A DNA stretch of 64,000 nucleotides from CAZNPL01 sp964574815 (GTDB lineage Bacteria > Planctomycetota > Phycisphaerae > UBA1845). The stretch covers positions 49,451-113,450 of the forward strand of contig CAZNPL010000019.1 in assembly GCA_964574815.1 (NCBI GenBank). The letters run 5' to 3'. Shown here piece after piece: positions 30,201-38,785 of this stretch. The translations under genes were made by a program, and so were the position numbers. The notes beneath the pieces were generated by a model. That model was not told the origin of the DNA. It ran no database searches and was given only the letters and a program-made list of their open reading frames with translations. Within the stretch, counting starts at the first letter, position 1. Each line of letters opens with the position of its first letter.

Positions 30201-31076
30201 GCGCTCCAATTCGGACTCGTAGACCAATCGCTCATTGAACCAGACTTTCACCGAGCCCGAAACACCAAGCCGCAGAGTGACATTCCGTTCCTCGGGCGAA
30301 TGAACGAAGGTGAGCGCGTAGCCCAAAACCTGTTCGCGCGGGTAACACACCGCCCCAAAGTCCACGTAGCCGTCAAACGTAAGCTGCTCGAGCGCACGCC
30401 AGGAAACCTCCTGATTTCTCCCCGGATACTGACCGTCAATGTCGATTTCCATCTCCGGACCATATTCGATGTTGTACCCCGCATCCCGCTCGTTGTTGAA
30501 CGGCCCGATGATCATCCAGCGGTCGATCACGCCCGCTGTCGCGTAAAGCGCCCGCGCTTCGTCGAGCTTCCCTCCCGCGAGTGCCGCCTGGGCCAAGTAA
30601 CGCCTTGCGATCGTCTGGAACAAAGCGTTGGGATGGTTGTCGGCCACCTCGCTCAGTCGCTCGCGAACGAGTTCCCGCTGATCCTGAGTGCGCGCCAGGC
30701 TTCCCACAGCAGTAAGGTACATCCGCGTCTCCGGTCGATCCCCGTCGAGGAGACGCAGCCAGTGCGCCAGCGCACGCTCCTCGCGCCCTCGGAGAAACTC
30801 CAGCCGCCCGGCGATCTCGTGAGCCTTGAATCCGTCCGGCTTCAGCCGGCACGCCCGCTCGGAGGCCTCGAGCGCGCCGGCCGTATCCTGTTCATAGCGA
30901 TAGAGAAGCCACGCGAGTTCGGTCCAGGAATCCGCGCCGGCTGGATCGCGCGCCAACTGAGAACGAAGACTCTCGACGCGCTGCGTGGCCTCCGCGGGCG
31001 GCATGCTGAGTCGTCCGACGCCTGCAAATACAGTCCCCGCCGCGTACAGCGTGATGGTGATGGCGATGCGTAGCAT
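27249..31076 (-). CDS. exported TPR / DUF3857 / transglutaminase-like protein
   Basis: The protein has 1275 residues from the ATG at 31076, which has AGGAG 5 bases upstream. A signal peptide covers about residues 1-19. The first half carries TPR-like repeats, interrupted around 170-340 by a beta-rich part. From about 690 a DUF3857 domain begins (VFLLDEMITQVFDDGSS). It is followed by a transglutaminase-like core with an intact papain-type triad: Cys about 959 in WGDCKDKA, His about 1001 in CNHAIVYI and Asp about 1019 in LWVDATA. The DUF3857 plus transglutaminase pair is common in envelope proteins of Bacteroidota and planctomycetes and may cleave or cross-link peptides or amides. It follows the acyltransferase gene on the same strand, 117 bases away. 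Confidence 0.9.
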   Translation of the reverse strand: MLRIAITITLYAAGTVFAGVGRLSMPPAEATQRVESLRSQLARDPAGADSWTELAWLLYRYEQDTAGALEASERACRLKPDGFKAHEIAGRLEFLRGREERALAHWLRLLDGDRPETRMYLTAVGSLARTQDQRELVRERLSEVADNHPNALFQTIARRYLAQAALAGGKLDEARALYATAGVIDRWMIIGPFNNERDAGYNIEYGPEMEIDIDGQYPGRNQEVSWRALEQLTFDGYVDFGAVCYPREQVLGYALTFVHSPEERNVTLRLGVSGSVKVWFNERLVYESELERGFAPDQETVRLRMHAGYNKLLVKMGTESGEWSLAARLTDPSGRPLRGLKYSTKFQSTPDDRGRDEPEFVYTPSMMDHFERVVRVDPDNQDALYYLGIAQQANRLETEASKTFERLADLNGRCADHQRLLARSYLRDDQAEKALAALKRGIELDPDDLQLRLMLARFYNSRRLYQKEREVLTAIEQRHPGWWRLHFRWIDNYQSEGWEELAFRRLRELYDSAPTDLQILAAYARACAARGFSDDVERLIGQILALDQSSAFALRERLTRAVAQQRHGEAFEVYDLLHRLNPTEYNLRLDRADLLMSLKRYEEALEQCRLALEVCPADFSIHHRMGVIRQRMHDDASALEAFKAALSYRPDHRALRQYVEYLQPDENAAFVHYALSGDDIEALLAREVTGNRYPKSDAVFLLDEMITQVFDDGSSTYRIHQMVKVLDASGREQWNRVALPEGSNKVTRAVVMQPGGDEVEAARITNSAIDFAQLQPGAIIDYVVTGYAPANDWISHHYSETFVFQSDDPMILSRFVVLSSEAKPISRWHQGDGVEYRCEEFQGETVHIWEARDTARVHGEPHAPPFMDLAAQVRVSTIRDWEEIATWEHSLIKEQFEPDHELIATVREVAGGLETTSDKVRALADFVARDIQYKIVRGGIFGYKPNKAANVLHNQWGDCKDKATLLITMLEQIGIEARYATIRTRDGGRLIKEIPSNQCNHAIVYIPATAGLEEDLWVDATARDQGISALPWPCQNVTAMVWDGDGEMRMMQTPLEPAENTQSRFDLEVALDADGGADVAGRWTTTGQVAATLRDGFRRPGQRAERLTHILNGISPGSTLKDFAFSSLQERDRPVQIDMQFSAKAYAIARGAELIVRTTRPLQATAQFAPREQRYYDVWLPFREQITFAETFRPPPGYGFVGVPEPVELETPWMTYSVSVTANGDSVRTVREFVIKDVAVPREDYADLREFCIKVDEYENQFTLRAERMTNRSSN

Positions 31077-31193
31077 GCGACTCCTTTTCAAACCCGTACG
31101 ATGATCCTGTCTTTCAGTTCTAAGGCCGAACACGACTCCGCTGCCACCCCCGACGGCTCTGGCCGTCGCACGGCAGGCCGCTCCCTGGTCGGA

Positions 31194-32141
31194 TCAGTAC
31201 CGGCTGATGTGGCAGGGGTGCCGGCGAGCGAATTGCTCCACGTTTGCGGCGTACGCCCGGATCGCTTCCGCAAGCGACTCCGGCGAATCCGCGTCGCGGG
31301 CCGGATCGATCAAAGGTCCGTGGAACTCCAGGCTGTAATGGAAGTAAGGACGCGACACCACGAACGTCTGCACCACCGGCGCGCCGCAGCGCACGGCAAT
31401 CCGCAACGGGCCCGTGAGAAACGACCGTTTTTCCCCGAATATATCCGCCTCCACCGTGCGCAGGTGCCCGCCGCGCTGCTTCTGCACATCGATCAGGCTC
31501 CCCACCACGTAGTTCTCCCGGAACCGCTCGAAGATCGAACGTGGGAATTCGTTTGAGTAGAAATACTCCACCTTCGGCCGCCGCGACTGCTCATGCTTGT
31601 GCTGCACGAACCGCCACGCCGCCCCCATCTTCGAATCACGCACGCCCGCGACCTTCTCGTAACCCTGCTCCATCAGAATGTTGATCACCAGATGGTGGGA
31701 ACCGAGGTGGGACAAGGCCATATACATCCCGCGGCCCCTCGCCAACGCCTCGTCCAGCAGGTGCTTGTTCGTCACGTCGAGGCGTTTCAAAAGGGTGCTG
31801 GCCGGCAGCCGATCGAGGATGAGAAACAGCATCTTGTCGTTGCGGACGCGGACGAAGTGCCGCCAGGTGGCGTAGCGGCGCCGGCGCTTCGTGAACTCGT
31901 CGCCCAGCACAATCTCCATTTGCCGATTCACGCGGCCTCGCCGCCGAAAATCGACGATCCACTCCAGCGTCGCAAACGCTCGCCCTATATGGTACAGCCC
32001 GCCCAGCGTGAATGTTCGTGCCAAAGCGTAAATAACATGCCGCATCACCCCGAAGGACAACCGCTCCCAGCCCGACAGCGGCGGGGATGAGTGCCGCGTC
32101 GTCACACTCCGTGGCACCGTTGCTCCTTCCGTGGCTGTCAT
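31194..32141 (-). CDS. lipid A biosynthesis-type acyltransferase (LpxL/HtrB family), altered active site
   Basis: The protein has 315 residues from the ATG at 32141 (GGAG 5 bases upstream); 18 more in-frame codons lie before it. The N-terminal part has a short hydrophobic stretch, as in membrane-bound acyltransferases of this family, which add a secondary acyl chain to lipid A or acylate other glycolipids. The expected H-x4-D/E motif falls at about residues 145-150, but the sequence is SHLGSHHL: the Asp/Glu position is His. The region after it (VAGVRDSKM, then a DVQKQRGG segment) keeps the family pattern. The substrate may not be lipid A. Membership of the family is fairly sure and activity is not. 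Confidence 0.8.
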   Translation of the reverse strand: MTATEGATVPRSVTTRHSSPPLSGWERLSFGVMRHVIYALARTFTLGGLYHIGRAFATLEWIVDFRRRGRVNRQMEIVLGDEFTKRRRRYATWRHFVRVRNDKMLFLILDRLPASTLLKRLDVTNKHLLDEALARGRGMYMALSHLGSHHLVINILMEQGYEKVAGVRDSKMGAAWRFVQHKHEQSRRPKVEYFYSNEFPRSIFERFRENYVVGSLIDVQKQRGGHLRTVEADIFGEKRSFLTGPLRIAVRCGAPVVQTFVVSRPYFHYSLEFHGPLIDPARDADSPESLAEAIRAYAANVEQFARRHPCHISRY

Positions 32142-32478
32142 GTCCGCTCCGACTCGAACCTGTCCCACGACAATCGCACGCCGCGCCATATCCAAGCAGC
32201 AGCCGATCTCTCGATCAGCCGTGCACCACCACCGATATTGCCGGAGTTCGCCGGTCGCAGCAAGGACGCGCCACCGATCCCGAGCACCCGGCTCCCATTT
32301 GAGACCACGCGGGCGTCTCCGAATCGCGCGCGGCCTGGTCCAGGGCGGAAAATCGAACTTGAGCTTGCGGGGGGCAGATTCCGGGAAGGATGGAATCGCG
32401 GCAAGATGAGCACATGAGGTGCCCCGAACTTATCGATCGCTCGACCCAGGCGCCTCCGGAGCGTGTCACCAAGTGGGA
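32142..32478. other. intergenic region, nothing assigned
   Basis: This stretch of about 340 bases lies between two minus-strand genes. It should contain the acyltransferase promoter. The open frames in it have a composition typical of chance reading of GC-rich DNA. No hairpin with a T-tract is visible. Confidence 0.4.
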
Positions 32479-33360
32479 TCAGTCGCCGAGGGCGTTGGCC
32501 AGGAAGGCAAATTGGTATCCGACCGGCGTCCCGGCGTATTTTTCCGCGCCGGCCTCGAAAGTCGCGATCGAGTCGCGCAACTCTTCGTCGCTCAGGGTTT
32601 GCACCCACCCTGTCAGCACGTAAGCGTCATTCCGGGCAACGATCTCCGCGGCCTCGAACGAACGCGAACAGGTCAGCAGCCCGAGGTTGTCGCCGGACCC
32701 GTCGGCGAGCCACCGTCCGTCGCCGAGCGTGGTGTATGCCAGTTCGGCCTGTCCCCGGACGGTCCATTCATTGGCCCCGTCGGGCGCGCCGGTCAGATCC
32801 GCGCCCAGGTTGGCGCGGACATACGCGTCGCGATCGACGACCCAGTTCCCAGCTCCGATCGCGCCATCCACCCACATGACGGTACGATCCGAGGGGCCGG
32901 CGCCGGACACGAGTTGGGCGTTTACGCCCGCCACGTCGCCCCCGACCGCCATGTTTGCCTGCGAGCCAAGCGTCAGATCGTACAGCGCCGTACCCGGCGG
33001 CTGCTGGCTGACGAACGACCCGGCCACGTCGAGCCCCGTGCCCGCGTTCATCGCCAGCCCCGATTGCGCCGCCGGATCGAACGTGAACGATTGAATGGGA
33101 ATTCGCTGCGACGGCGTGCCCATATCGAACTCAATCTCCCCACCGATCAGGTGGAAGACGTCGTCGGAGTCCGCGGGGACGCCGAAGGGATCCCAGTTTT
33201 CGTGGTCGGACCACTCTGGCCCAAGCCCACCGTTGTCCCAGCACTTTGTGTTCGCTCCCGGCGGATCGCACTGAGCGAACGCGTGGTGAGCGTTGCTGAA
33301 CACGCCGGCAAGTCCTATAATCAAACTCACCGCGCAAACATTGGTACTTGTAGCTGACAT
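32479..33360 (-). CDS. exported hypothetical protein, beta-rich
   Basis: The protein has 293 residues from the ATG at 33360, which has AAGGAG 8 bases upstream; a 49-residue in-frame extension upstream has no ribosome site. A signal peptide ends near AHHAFAQC (about residue 30). Just after it is a WDNGGLGPEWSDHENWDPFGVPADSDD stretch of the kind seen at the start of planctomycete exported beta-helix or autotransporter-like proteins (spaced Trp and Asn, then a Pro-Asp turn). The body is Gly, Asp and Val rich with short strands, without cysteine pairs or enzyme motifs. No membrane anchor is seen at the C-terminus. It is close to the frameshifted dockerin protein and may be a co-expressed surface protein. 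Confidence 0.75.
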   Translation of the reverse strand: MSATSTNVCAVSLIIGLAGVFSNAHHAFAQCDPPGANTKCWDNGGLGPEWSDHENWDPFGVPADSDDVFHLIGGEIEFDMGTPSQRIPIQSFTFDPAAQSGLAMNAGTGLDVAGSFVSQQPPGTALYDLTLGSQANMAVGGDVAGVNAQLVSGAGPSDRTVMWVDGAIGAGNWVVDRDAYVRANLGADLTGAPDGANEWTVRGQAELAYTTLGDGRWLADGSGDNLGLLTCSRSFEAAEIVARNDAYVLTGWVQTLSDEELRDSIATFEAGAEKYAGTPVGYQFAFLANALGD

Positions 33361-33467
33361 CTCGTCATACTCCTTGGCTCTGCCCATTAAGTAACGGGCA
33401 ATCTTGTTAATCTCGAAGTCGTCTGAAGAACTCAACCGCGCCTTCGGTGGACCATCCGCGCCACGAG

Positions 33468-35259
33468 TCATTCGCCCATCGTGACCACCTCCTTTCCTGC
33501 GATCCATGGGCCCGTCATGCCGTCTACAAAGAGGCTGTAGTCCGAGAGCCCCACGAATCCGTTATCATCAAGGTCGAAAGGCCTGCACTCTGACTGAGCC
33601 CCTGGAACCAGCTTCCCATAGCAGCGTTGCAGAGACGCGAGATCGAGCAGGTCGAGATCGCGATCGCCGTCCGAATCTCCGGGCCACTCGAACCGCGCAA
33701 CGAACACGCCGTGTGACCCGTCGGCGAATTCGAGGCGAATCGCTAACTGGCCTGCATCATTGAAGCTCTGCAACCAGCCGTCGCTGCCGCTCGTCTTGTT
33801 CCAGTAGCTGGAAAGCAGATCGGTCCGATCCGGAATCAACACAATTCGCTTGCGGATTTGCGTGCCACTTCTGATCAGCGGAAACCAACTCGCCCGAAGG
33901 CTGTCGCGAAACCACACGACAACCTTGTCCGCGTCACTGATGTCTGGTCCAACCACCTCCGCACCGATCACGATGTCTCCCAGGTCGTTCATGGCAGTCA
34001 GGCTCGGAGCGCCTCCAACCGCGCTCCACCTCACGTCCGAAGGGAACGTCGGGGCATGCTCCGTGTCTCGTAGGTCCTCCTGAGCCTGCCCGAACGGCCC
34101 GTACCACATCGCCCAGGCATTGCACGAATCGATGCCTGGGCCCTCGTATTTCGTTCGGTAGAAAATCGAGCGATCGCTGGCGACGTAGGGACTGCTGACG
34201 GAGACTAACTGCACATCGCGTCCGATCTCACGCATCATGTCGCCCGCTCGCGCGAGCAGGACAGTCTCGTCATCGGTATGCAGCCACAGCCCGGGCTCAT
34301 AGTCCAAAGGCCCTCCCCTTGGATCGACCGCCCCGCCAAAAGCGACATCCCCCTGGTCATTAATCGATACGCCTGACAATACGGAGAAGAGGTCGGAGGT
34401 GCCTGGGGCGGGTGATCGCTCACGCCCGAGGAGCTCTAGACCAATGACGCCCCCCGTCCAAACGCCCGAGTCGTTCGTGTAGTCGATTCCGGGCTCACGG
34501 ACTAAACCGCCGCGGAACGCGATCTGACGGTCGTCGTTAAATACGACTTGATCCGCCCAGGCGAACCGGGCGCCCCCGGTGCCGGGAGCCTCCATCCCCT
34601 TGCGCCAGATCAACTGCAAGTCTTCCGGCGGGCCGATCCAGATGGCTTGGTCGTTGCTCTCGTCGATCCCCGGACCCGCCAGCCACGCCATCACGCGCAT
34701 CGTGGCGTTGTCGCTCAGGAAGGCCGTCAGGCCCGTGCCCCGGCTGGCGTCGATGATCGTCCCCGGCTCCAGCCCGGGCGCCGGATCGACCCCCTGCAAC
34801 ACCTTGCCGATGTCACCGGGCGGGCCGGCGAAGTTCACCAGGTCGTTAAAGCCCGGCACGATTCCCGGACCCTGTACAAACGCGGTGATGCCGATCCAGC
34901 CGCACTCGGCCAAATGCTCGAACATCCAGCGGTACGTCACCCCGGCCGGCATGTCCGGGGCCTGCATGCCCTCGTACGCAATCACCTCCAGCCCGTCCGG
35001 ACCGCGGTACCACAGGGCATCGTAGGCGGTCGTGCCGCCCTCATAAACGAACTGCCCCCACACCAGGACGTTGCCCGCGCCGTCGATCTGGGGGGGGCAG
35101 CGGCAGCAGCACCACCGTCGCGTCCGGAATCCCCGGCGCCGGGTCCCCGACGTGCAGAACGGGCGTCACCACGGTCCGCGACGAGTACTCACCCCCGGCC
35201 GGCGCCGCCAGCATCACTAAGTTCAACAACGATAATAACTTGACGCGTCTATCCGACAT
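33468..35259 (-). pseudogene. exported tandem-repeat protein with C-terminal dockerin-like pair, frameshifted
   Basis: The gene starts at the ATG at 35259 with a signal peptide (LLSLLNLVMLAAPAGG) and reads to about 35090 in one frame. There a run of eight C on the minus strand (35090-35097) shifts the frame. With seven C the product would continue as QIDGAGNVLVWGQFVYEGG into the long downstream frame and end at 33468, about 595 residues in all. The body has about six tandem segments with a GPGI...NDxxxWxGP...APG pattern, probably a beta-propeller. The C-terminus has two calcium-loop motifs (DSDGDRDLDLLD and DLDDNGFVGLSD), a dockerin-like pair. It may be a real pseudogene, a phase-variable gene or a sequence error. 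Each half alone would be incomplete. Confidence 0.75.
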
Positions 35260-35512
35260 GACGGATCGCCCAACCGGTGCAACCCATCCCCCGAATCCGA
35301 CCCGCTCGACGAGCGTCTCCATTATAGGCGACGGCCAACCGCCGCGTCAATAAAGAAGTCTTATAAAACCTGCGGATTTAAGGTCCGACCCTTAATGTAC
35401 GCGAGATATCAAAATGCCAGAATTGTACCTGCCGTAAGCAAAGTCAGGGTCGACCACAATCACTGAAATCGGGAACGCCACAACATAGTGTGTATTCTCT
35501 CTACGCGGCGCA

Positions 35513-35741
35513 ATGCAGGACACAACGATGTTCACATTTGGAGCGTCGCGGGCATGCGGACTCGTTCACCTGGCGATCGGCGAGCAGGCCGCGCCGGCCA
35601 ATCCGCGGCACCTGGCCGCGCAGTACCTGGTCCTTGGCCTCGAGCACATTCTGCCGAAGGGGCTGGATCACATTCTGTTCGTGCTGGGGCTGTTTCTGCC
35701 GAGCAAGAACGTCCAGCCACTCCTGTGGCTGGTGACGGCAT
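35513..35741 (+). pseudogene. HupE/UreJ-type membrane protein remnant
   Basis: About 38 residues match the first part of the HupE/UreJ_2 membrane domain: LGLEHILPKGLDHILFVLGLFL, then PLLWLVTA. The similarity stops at about 35741. The rest of the open frame is polar and lies antisense to the diguanylate cyclase gene. Intact members have several further membrane helices and a His-rich nickel-transport pattern. Upstream of the match only about 35 residues remain. I read it as a decayed gene of which one segment survives. Confidence 0.6.
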
Positions 35742-35873
35742 GCGCGCAGACCGGATTGTTCAGGAAAAACGAGCACTACCGCCGGTGGGTCGTGATCCCG
35801 ACATCGACGCACGTTACCTTAGTAGCAAAGGGCGGGCGCTGTCGGGTGAACGAGAGCTTGGCCGGACAATGCA

Positions 35874-37184
35874 TTACGTTGACCCGGCAAATGGAACCAG
35901 TCCCGGCGGCTGCGGCGCAACGCCGACACGGCCCTTGCCTGCCCGCTTGGCACGATAAAGACCCTCATCGGCCGCCGACAGAAGAGAGGCCGCATCCACA
36001 GTCCCGTGATGCGCCAAAGAGCTCACCCCGGCGCTCATGGACACACGGGGATGAACGCCGTATCGCCTCGCTTGTTGTCCAAAAAGCGATATCAGGCGAT
36101 CAGCCGTTGCGTATGCCTCCTCAAGGCGCGTGCCGGGCAGGATGACCGCGAACTCGTCGCCGCCAAGACGCAGGCCCATATCGCCACCGCGAATGGAATC
36201 GCGCAATAGCTGCCCAACGGCAGCAAGAAGCTCATCGCCGGCGGCGTGTCCCAGTGCATCGTTGAGGACTTTGAAGTTGTCCAGATCCAGCAGGATGATC
36301 GACAGATCCTCTCCGCACGCCACGTGGTCGCTTACGAGGCGCTCTCCCCGATCCTCCAGAAGACGCCTGTTTCCCAATCCGGTCAAAGGGTCGCGCCAGG
36401 CCTCGCGCTCGGCATGCCTCAGCATGATCTCAATCTCACGCGTCTCCTGCGTGATGCGGGCGTCCACGCTCCGCCTGAGCCGCGCAATGCAAGCCCGAGA
36501 GCGACGGCATTCTTCCGCCAACCGCGAAACGCCGTTTGCCAGCCGTTCGAAACTGATCTCCCGAGACCGCGCCGGCCCACCCGAATGCTCCGCAACGGCC
36601 GACTCACTCAAAGCCGTGAGCCCTGACAGCGGCTTGAGAACTTGGCAACGCAGGAGCCCAACCAGCCCCGCGAACACAAAAACAACGCCGACCACCGCCA
36701 TTGCGGCGAAGTACGCAAATCCCCAACCTTCAACCGCCCGGCCTCCCGGCGAGCGCGCCAACAATGCAAGCCGGTGGCCCCGCCCGAGATCACAAACGAC
36801 AAGTTCCGCGTCCTCGCCGCGTTCCGCGATGCTGACCCGATCCGCTCCGGCGCCAACCGCACGCGAAACCGCGTCGCCCAGATTGTCGTCGACCGGGTGT
36901 GTGGCGACTGGGGCGCCGGACGGACCGATAAGCACAGTCGAAACGACCCCAGGATCGGTCATCGTGGCCCAGGACCACCACTCGAACCGATCGAGGTCAT
37001 AGAGCGGCGCACCCTCCGACCCCACTGGCCGAATCGCGTTCGCGCCGATCGACGCCAGGGCCCTCACCCGACTGCGGTACGACACATCAGCCTGGAGATC
37101 CATGACAAGCGAGTGGCCCACGAGCATGCACACGAGCAACAGCACGCACAACCCAGCACAGGAAACCAGCAGTGTGCGTTTCAT
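35874..37184 (-). CDS. membrane-bound diguanylate cyclase (GGDEF)
   Basis: The protein has 436 residues from the ATG at 37184; 16 more codons could be read upstream. A signal-anchor helix (about 5-25) is followed by an extracytoplasmic sensor part of about 120 residues. A second membrane helix (about 155-180) and a linker with coiled-coil character come next. The C-terminal GGDEF domain is complete: GGDEF at 341-345, so it should be active. An inhibitory I-site RxxD sits exactly five residues before it (RGGD at 332-335), so product feedback by cyclic di-GMP is expected. There is no EAL domain. The cell has a flagellar cluster about 5 kb downstream, so it may affect the swimming-to-surface switch; that link is inference. 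Confidence 0.92.
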   Translation of the reverse strand: MKRTLLVSCAGLCVLLLVCMLVGHSLVMDLQADVSYRSRVRALASIGANAIRPVGSEGAPLYDLDRFEWWSWATMTDPGVVSTVLIGPSGAPVATHPVDDNLGDAVSRAVGAGADRVSIAERGEDAELVVCDLGRGHRLALLARSPGGRAVEGWGFAYFAAMAVVGVVFVFAGLVGLLRCQVLKPLSGLTALSESAVAEHSGGPARSREISFERLANGVSRLAEECRRSRACIARLRRSVDARITQETREIEIMLRHAEREAWRDPLTGLGNRRLLEDRGERLVSDHVACGEDLSIILLDLDNFKVLNDALGHAAGDELLAAVGQLLRDSIRGGDMGLRLGGDEFAVILPGTRLEEAYATADRLISLFGQQARRYGVHPRVSMSAGVSSLAHHGTVDAASLLSAADEGLYRAKRAGKGRVGVAPQPPGLVPFAGST

Positions 37185-37486
37185 GGCAACACCCGGTGAG
37201 CACGACTCGCGCTCCGGCTCTGCACCCCGCACCAGCTTCGCGCCCGCCGCATCGCGGCTTAAACGGCGGGCCGGCCCCCTGCGAGCGATCGTGCGAGGCC
37301 GGCGCTGTCCCGCACCCCCCGATCGAGCCGGAGTCTCCGGCGTCCATTCAGGAGCCTACGATCCGACGCGAGAACCGGCCCCTGCCCCCGCCGCGGTTCC
37401 AAAGCTCCGGGAAAGCGATTTTCCTGTAAATACCTGTCAATCAATTGGTTAGGGCAGTTTTTGCGCCCGCCGACCGCATCCTCGGC

Positions 37487-37516
37487 TTGTCAAATCTGTA
37501 AAGGATTTCGGATTAT
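37487..37516 (+). promoter_or_regulatory. candidate sigma-70 promoter for accA
   Basis: TTGTCA (37487-37492) and GATTAT (37511-37516) are spaced by 18 bases, about 110 bases before the accA start. The region 37430-37560 is clearly more AT-rich than its surroundings. A later alternative is TTGCCG with TAGGGT. Confidence 0.4.
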
Positions 37517-37626
37517 GGGCTTGCCGATCCGAAAAGGCGTGCTAGGGTGTAATTAAGGATGTGTTGCCGTTGGCGCCGGCCACATCAAACGGGCACCAGG
37601 ACATCGTCACGGAAAGACCTCTGAAT

Positions 37627-38751
37627 ATGAGTGGAATGCCTGCCGTCCAACCAGCGAGCGCAGCCGGTGTGTCTCTAAACGGCTTCCTGGATTTCGAGAA
37701 ACCCCTGCTCCGGATCCAACAGGACATCGCCATGCTCGAAGTCGAGCAGGCCCAGTCCGGGCGAGACTGCTCCGCGGAGATCAAACAGCAGAAATCCCGC
37801 TTTCAGGCCAAGCTCAAGCGGATCTATTCCCACCTGACGGCCTGGGAGACGGTTCAGGTGGCCCGCCACCCCCAGCGGCCGCTGATCACCGATCACATCA
37901 ACAACTGCGTCCGAGATTTCTGCGAACTGCACGGAGACCGAGCATTCGGTGACGACAAGGCCATCATCACCGGCTTCGGGCGAATCGGCGGTCACAAGGT
38001 GATGATCGTCGGACATAACAAGGGCAAGGACACCCGCGAGCGCCTCGCCTGCAACTTCGGGTGCGCTCACCCGGAAGGCTACCGTAAAGCACTGGCCAAG
38101 ATGAAACTGGCCGAGAAGTTCAAGCTCCCCGTCGTCTGCCTGATCGATACCCAGGGAGCCTATCCCGGCATCGGTGCCGAAGAGCGTGGCATCGCCCAGG
38201 CGATCGCGGTCAACATGATGGAAATGTCACGCCTGGCGGTTCCCATCGTGTGCGCGGTCATCGGCGAAGGTGGCAGTGGCGGTGCGCTGGGGATCGGCGT
38301 GGGCGATCGAGTCGCTATATTTGAACATTCGTTCTACTCGGTCATTTCGGCCGAGGGTTGCGCGGCTATCCTTTGGAAAACGTCGGACCACCGCGAGAGA
38401 GCGGCCGAGGCGCTGAAGTTCACCGCACCGGACCTGAAGAAGCTGGGCATCATCGACGAGGTCATTCCCGAACCGGTGGGCGGCGCCCATCGAAATCCGA
38501 AGGAAGCCTCCCAGGCGCTCGAGCAGTTTCTCCTGGACTCGTTGCGCGAATTGAAGCGCCCGAGGCCCCAGACCCTGCTGAAACGCCGTTTCGAACGATT
38601 CCGCCACATCGCGGACTTCTTCGTGGATGCGTCCGCCGATGCGCCCAAGCCGCGCGCTCGCAAGACATCACAGCCGACGCGTCCAAGCGGTCGCGGGCGA
38701 AGCGGATCGGGCGCAGGGAAACGCGCCGAACCAGCCGCAACGACTGCCTGA
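37627..38751 (+). CDS. accA: acetyl-CoA carboxylase carboxyltransferase subunit alpha
   Basis: AccA with AccD transfers the carboxyl group from biotin to acetyl-CoA, the first step of fatty acid synthesis. From the ATG at 37627 the protein has 374 residues. The family body begins at FLDFEKPLLRIQQDI, with the N-terminal coiled region, then LITDHINN, GHNKGKDTRERLACNFGCAHPEGYRKA and the GEGGSGGALGIGVGD oxyanion-hole region, all close to the consensus. The C-terminal tail of about 50 residues is basic and Ser/Thr/Pro rich, longer than usual. GGAAAG lies about 10 bases before the ATG; the frame is open to a GTG at 37561. accD and the biotin subunits are not in the window. Confidence 0.95.
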   Translation: MSGMPAVQPASAAGVSLNGFLDFEKPLLRIQQDIAMLEVEQAQSGRDCSAEIKQQKSRFQAKLKRIYSHLTAWETVQVARHPQRPLITDHINNCVRDFCELHGDRAFGDDKAIITGFGRIGGHKVMIVGHNKGKDTRERLACNFGCAHPEGYRKALAKMKLAEKFKLPVVCLIDTQGAYPGIGAEERGIAQAIAVNMMEMSRLAVPIVCAVIGEGGSGGALGIGVGDRVAIFEHSFYSVISAEGCAAILWKTSDHRERAAEALKFTAPDLKKLGIIDEVIPEPVGGAHRNPKEASQALEQFLLDSLRELKRPRPQTLLKRRFERFRHIADFFVDASADAPKPRARKTSQPTRPSGRGRSGSGAGKRAEPAATTA

Positions 38752-38785
38752 AGGACTTCGCAACGTTACATCGAGCCATCATTCG

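Noticed and set aside
32138..32608. A 156-codon minus-strand frame over the acyltransferase start.
   Set aside because: It overlaps two better-supported genes, is Arg-rich without pattern, and has no ribosome site.
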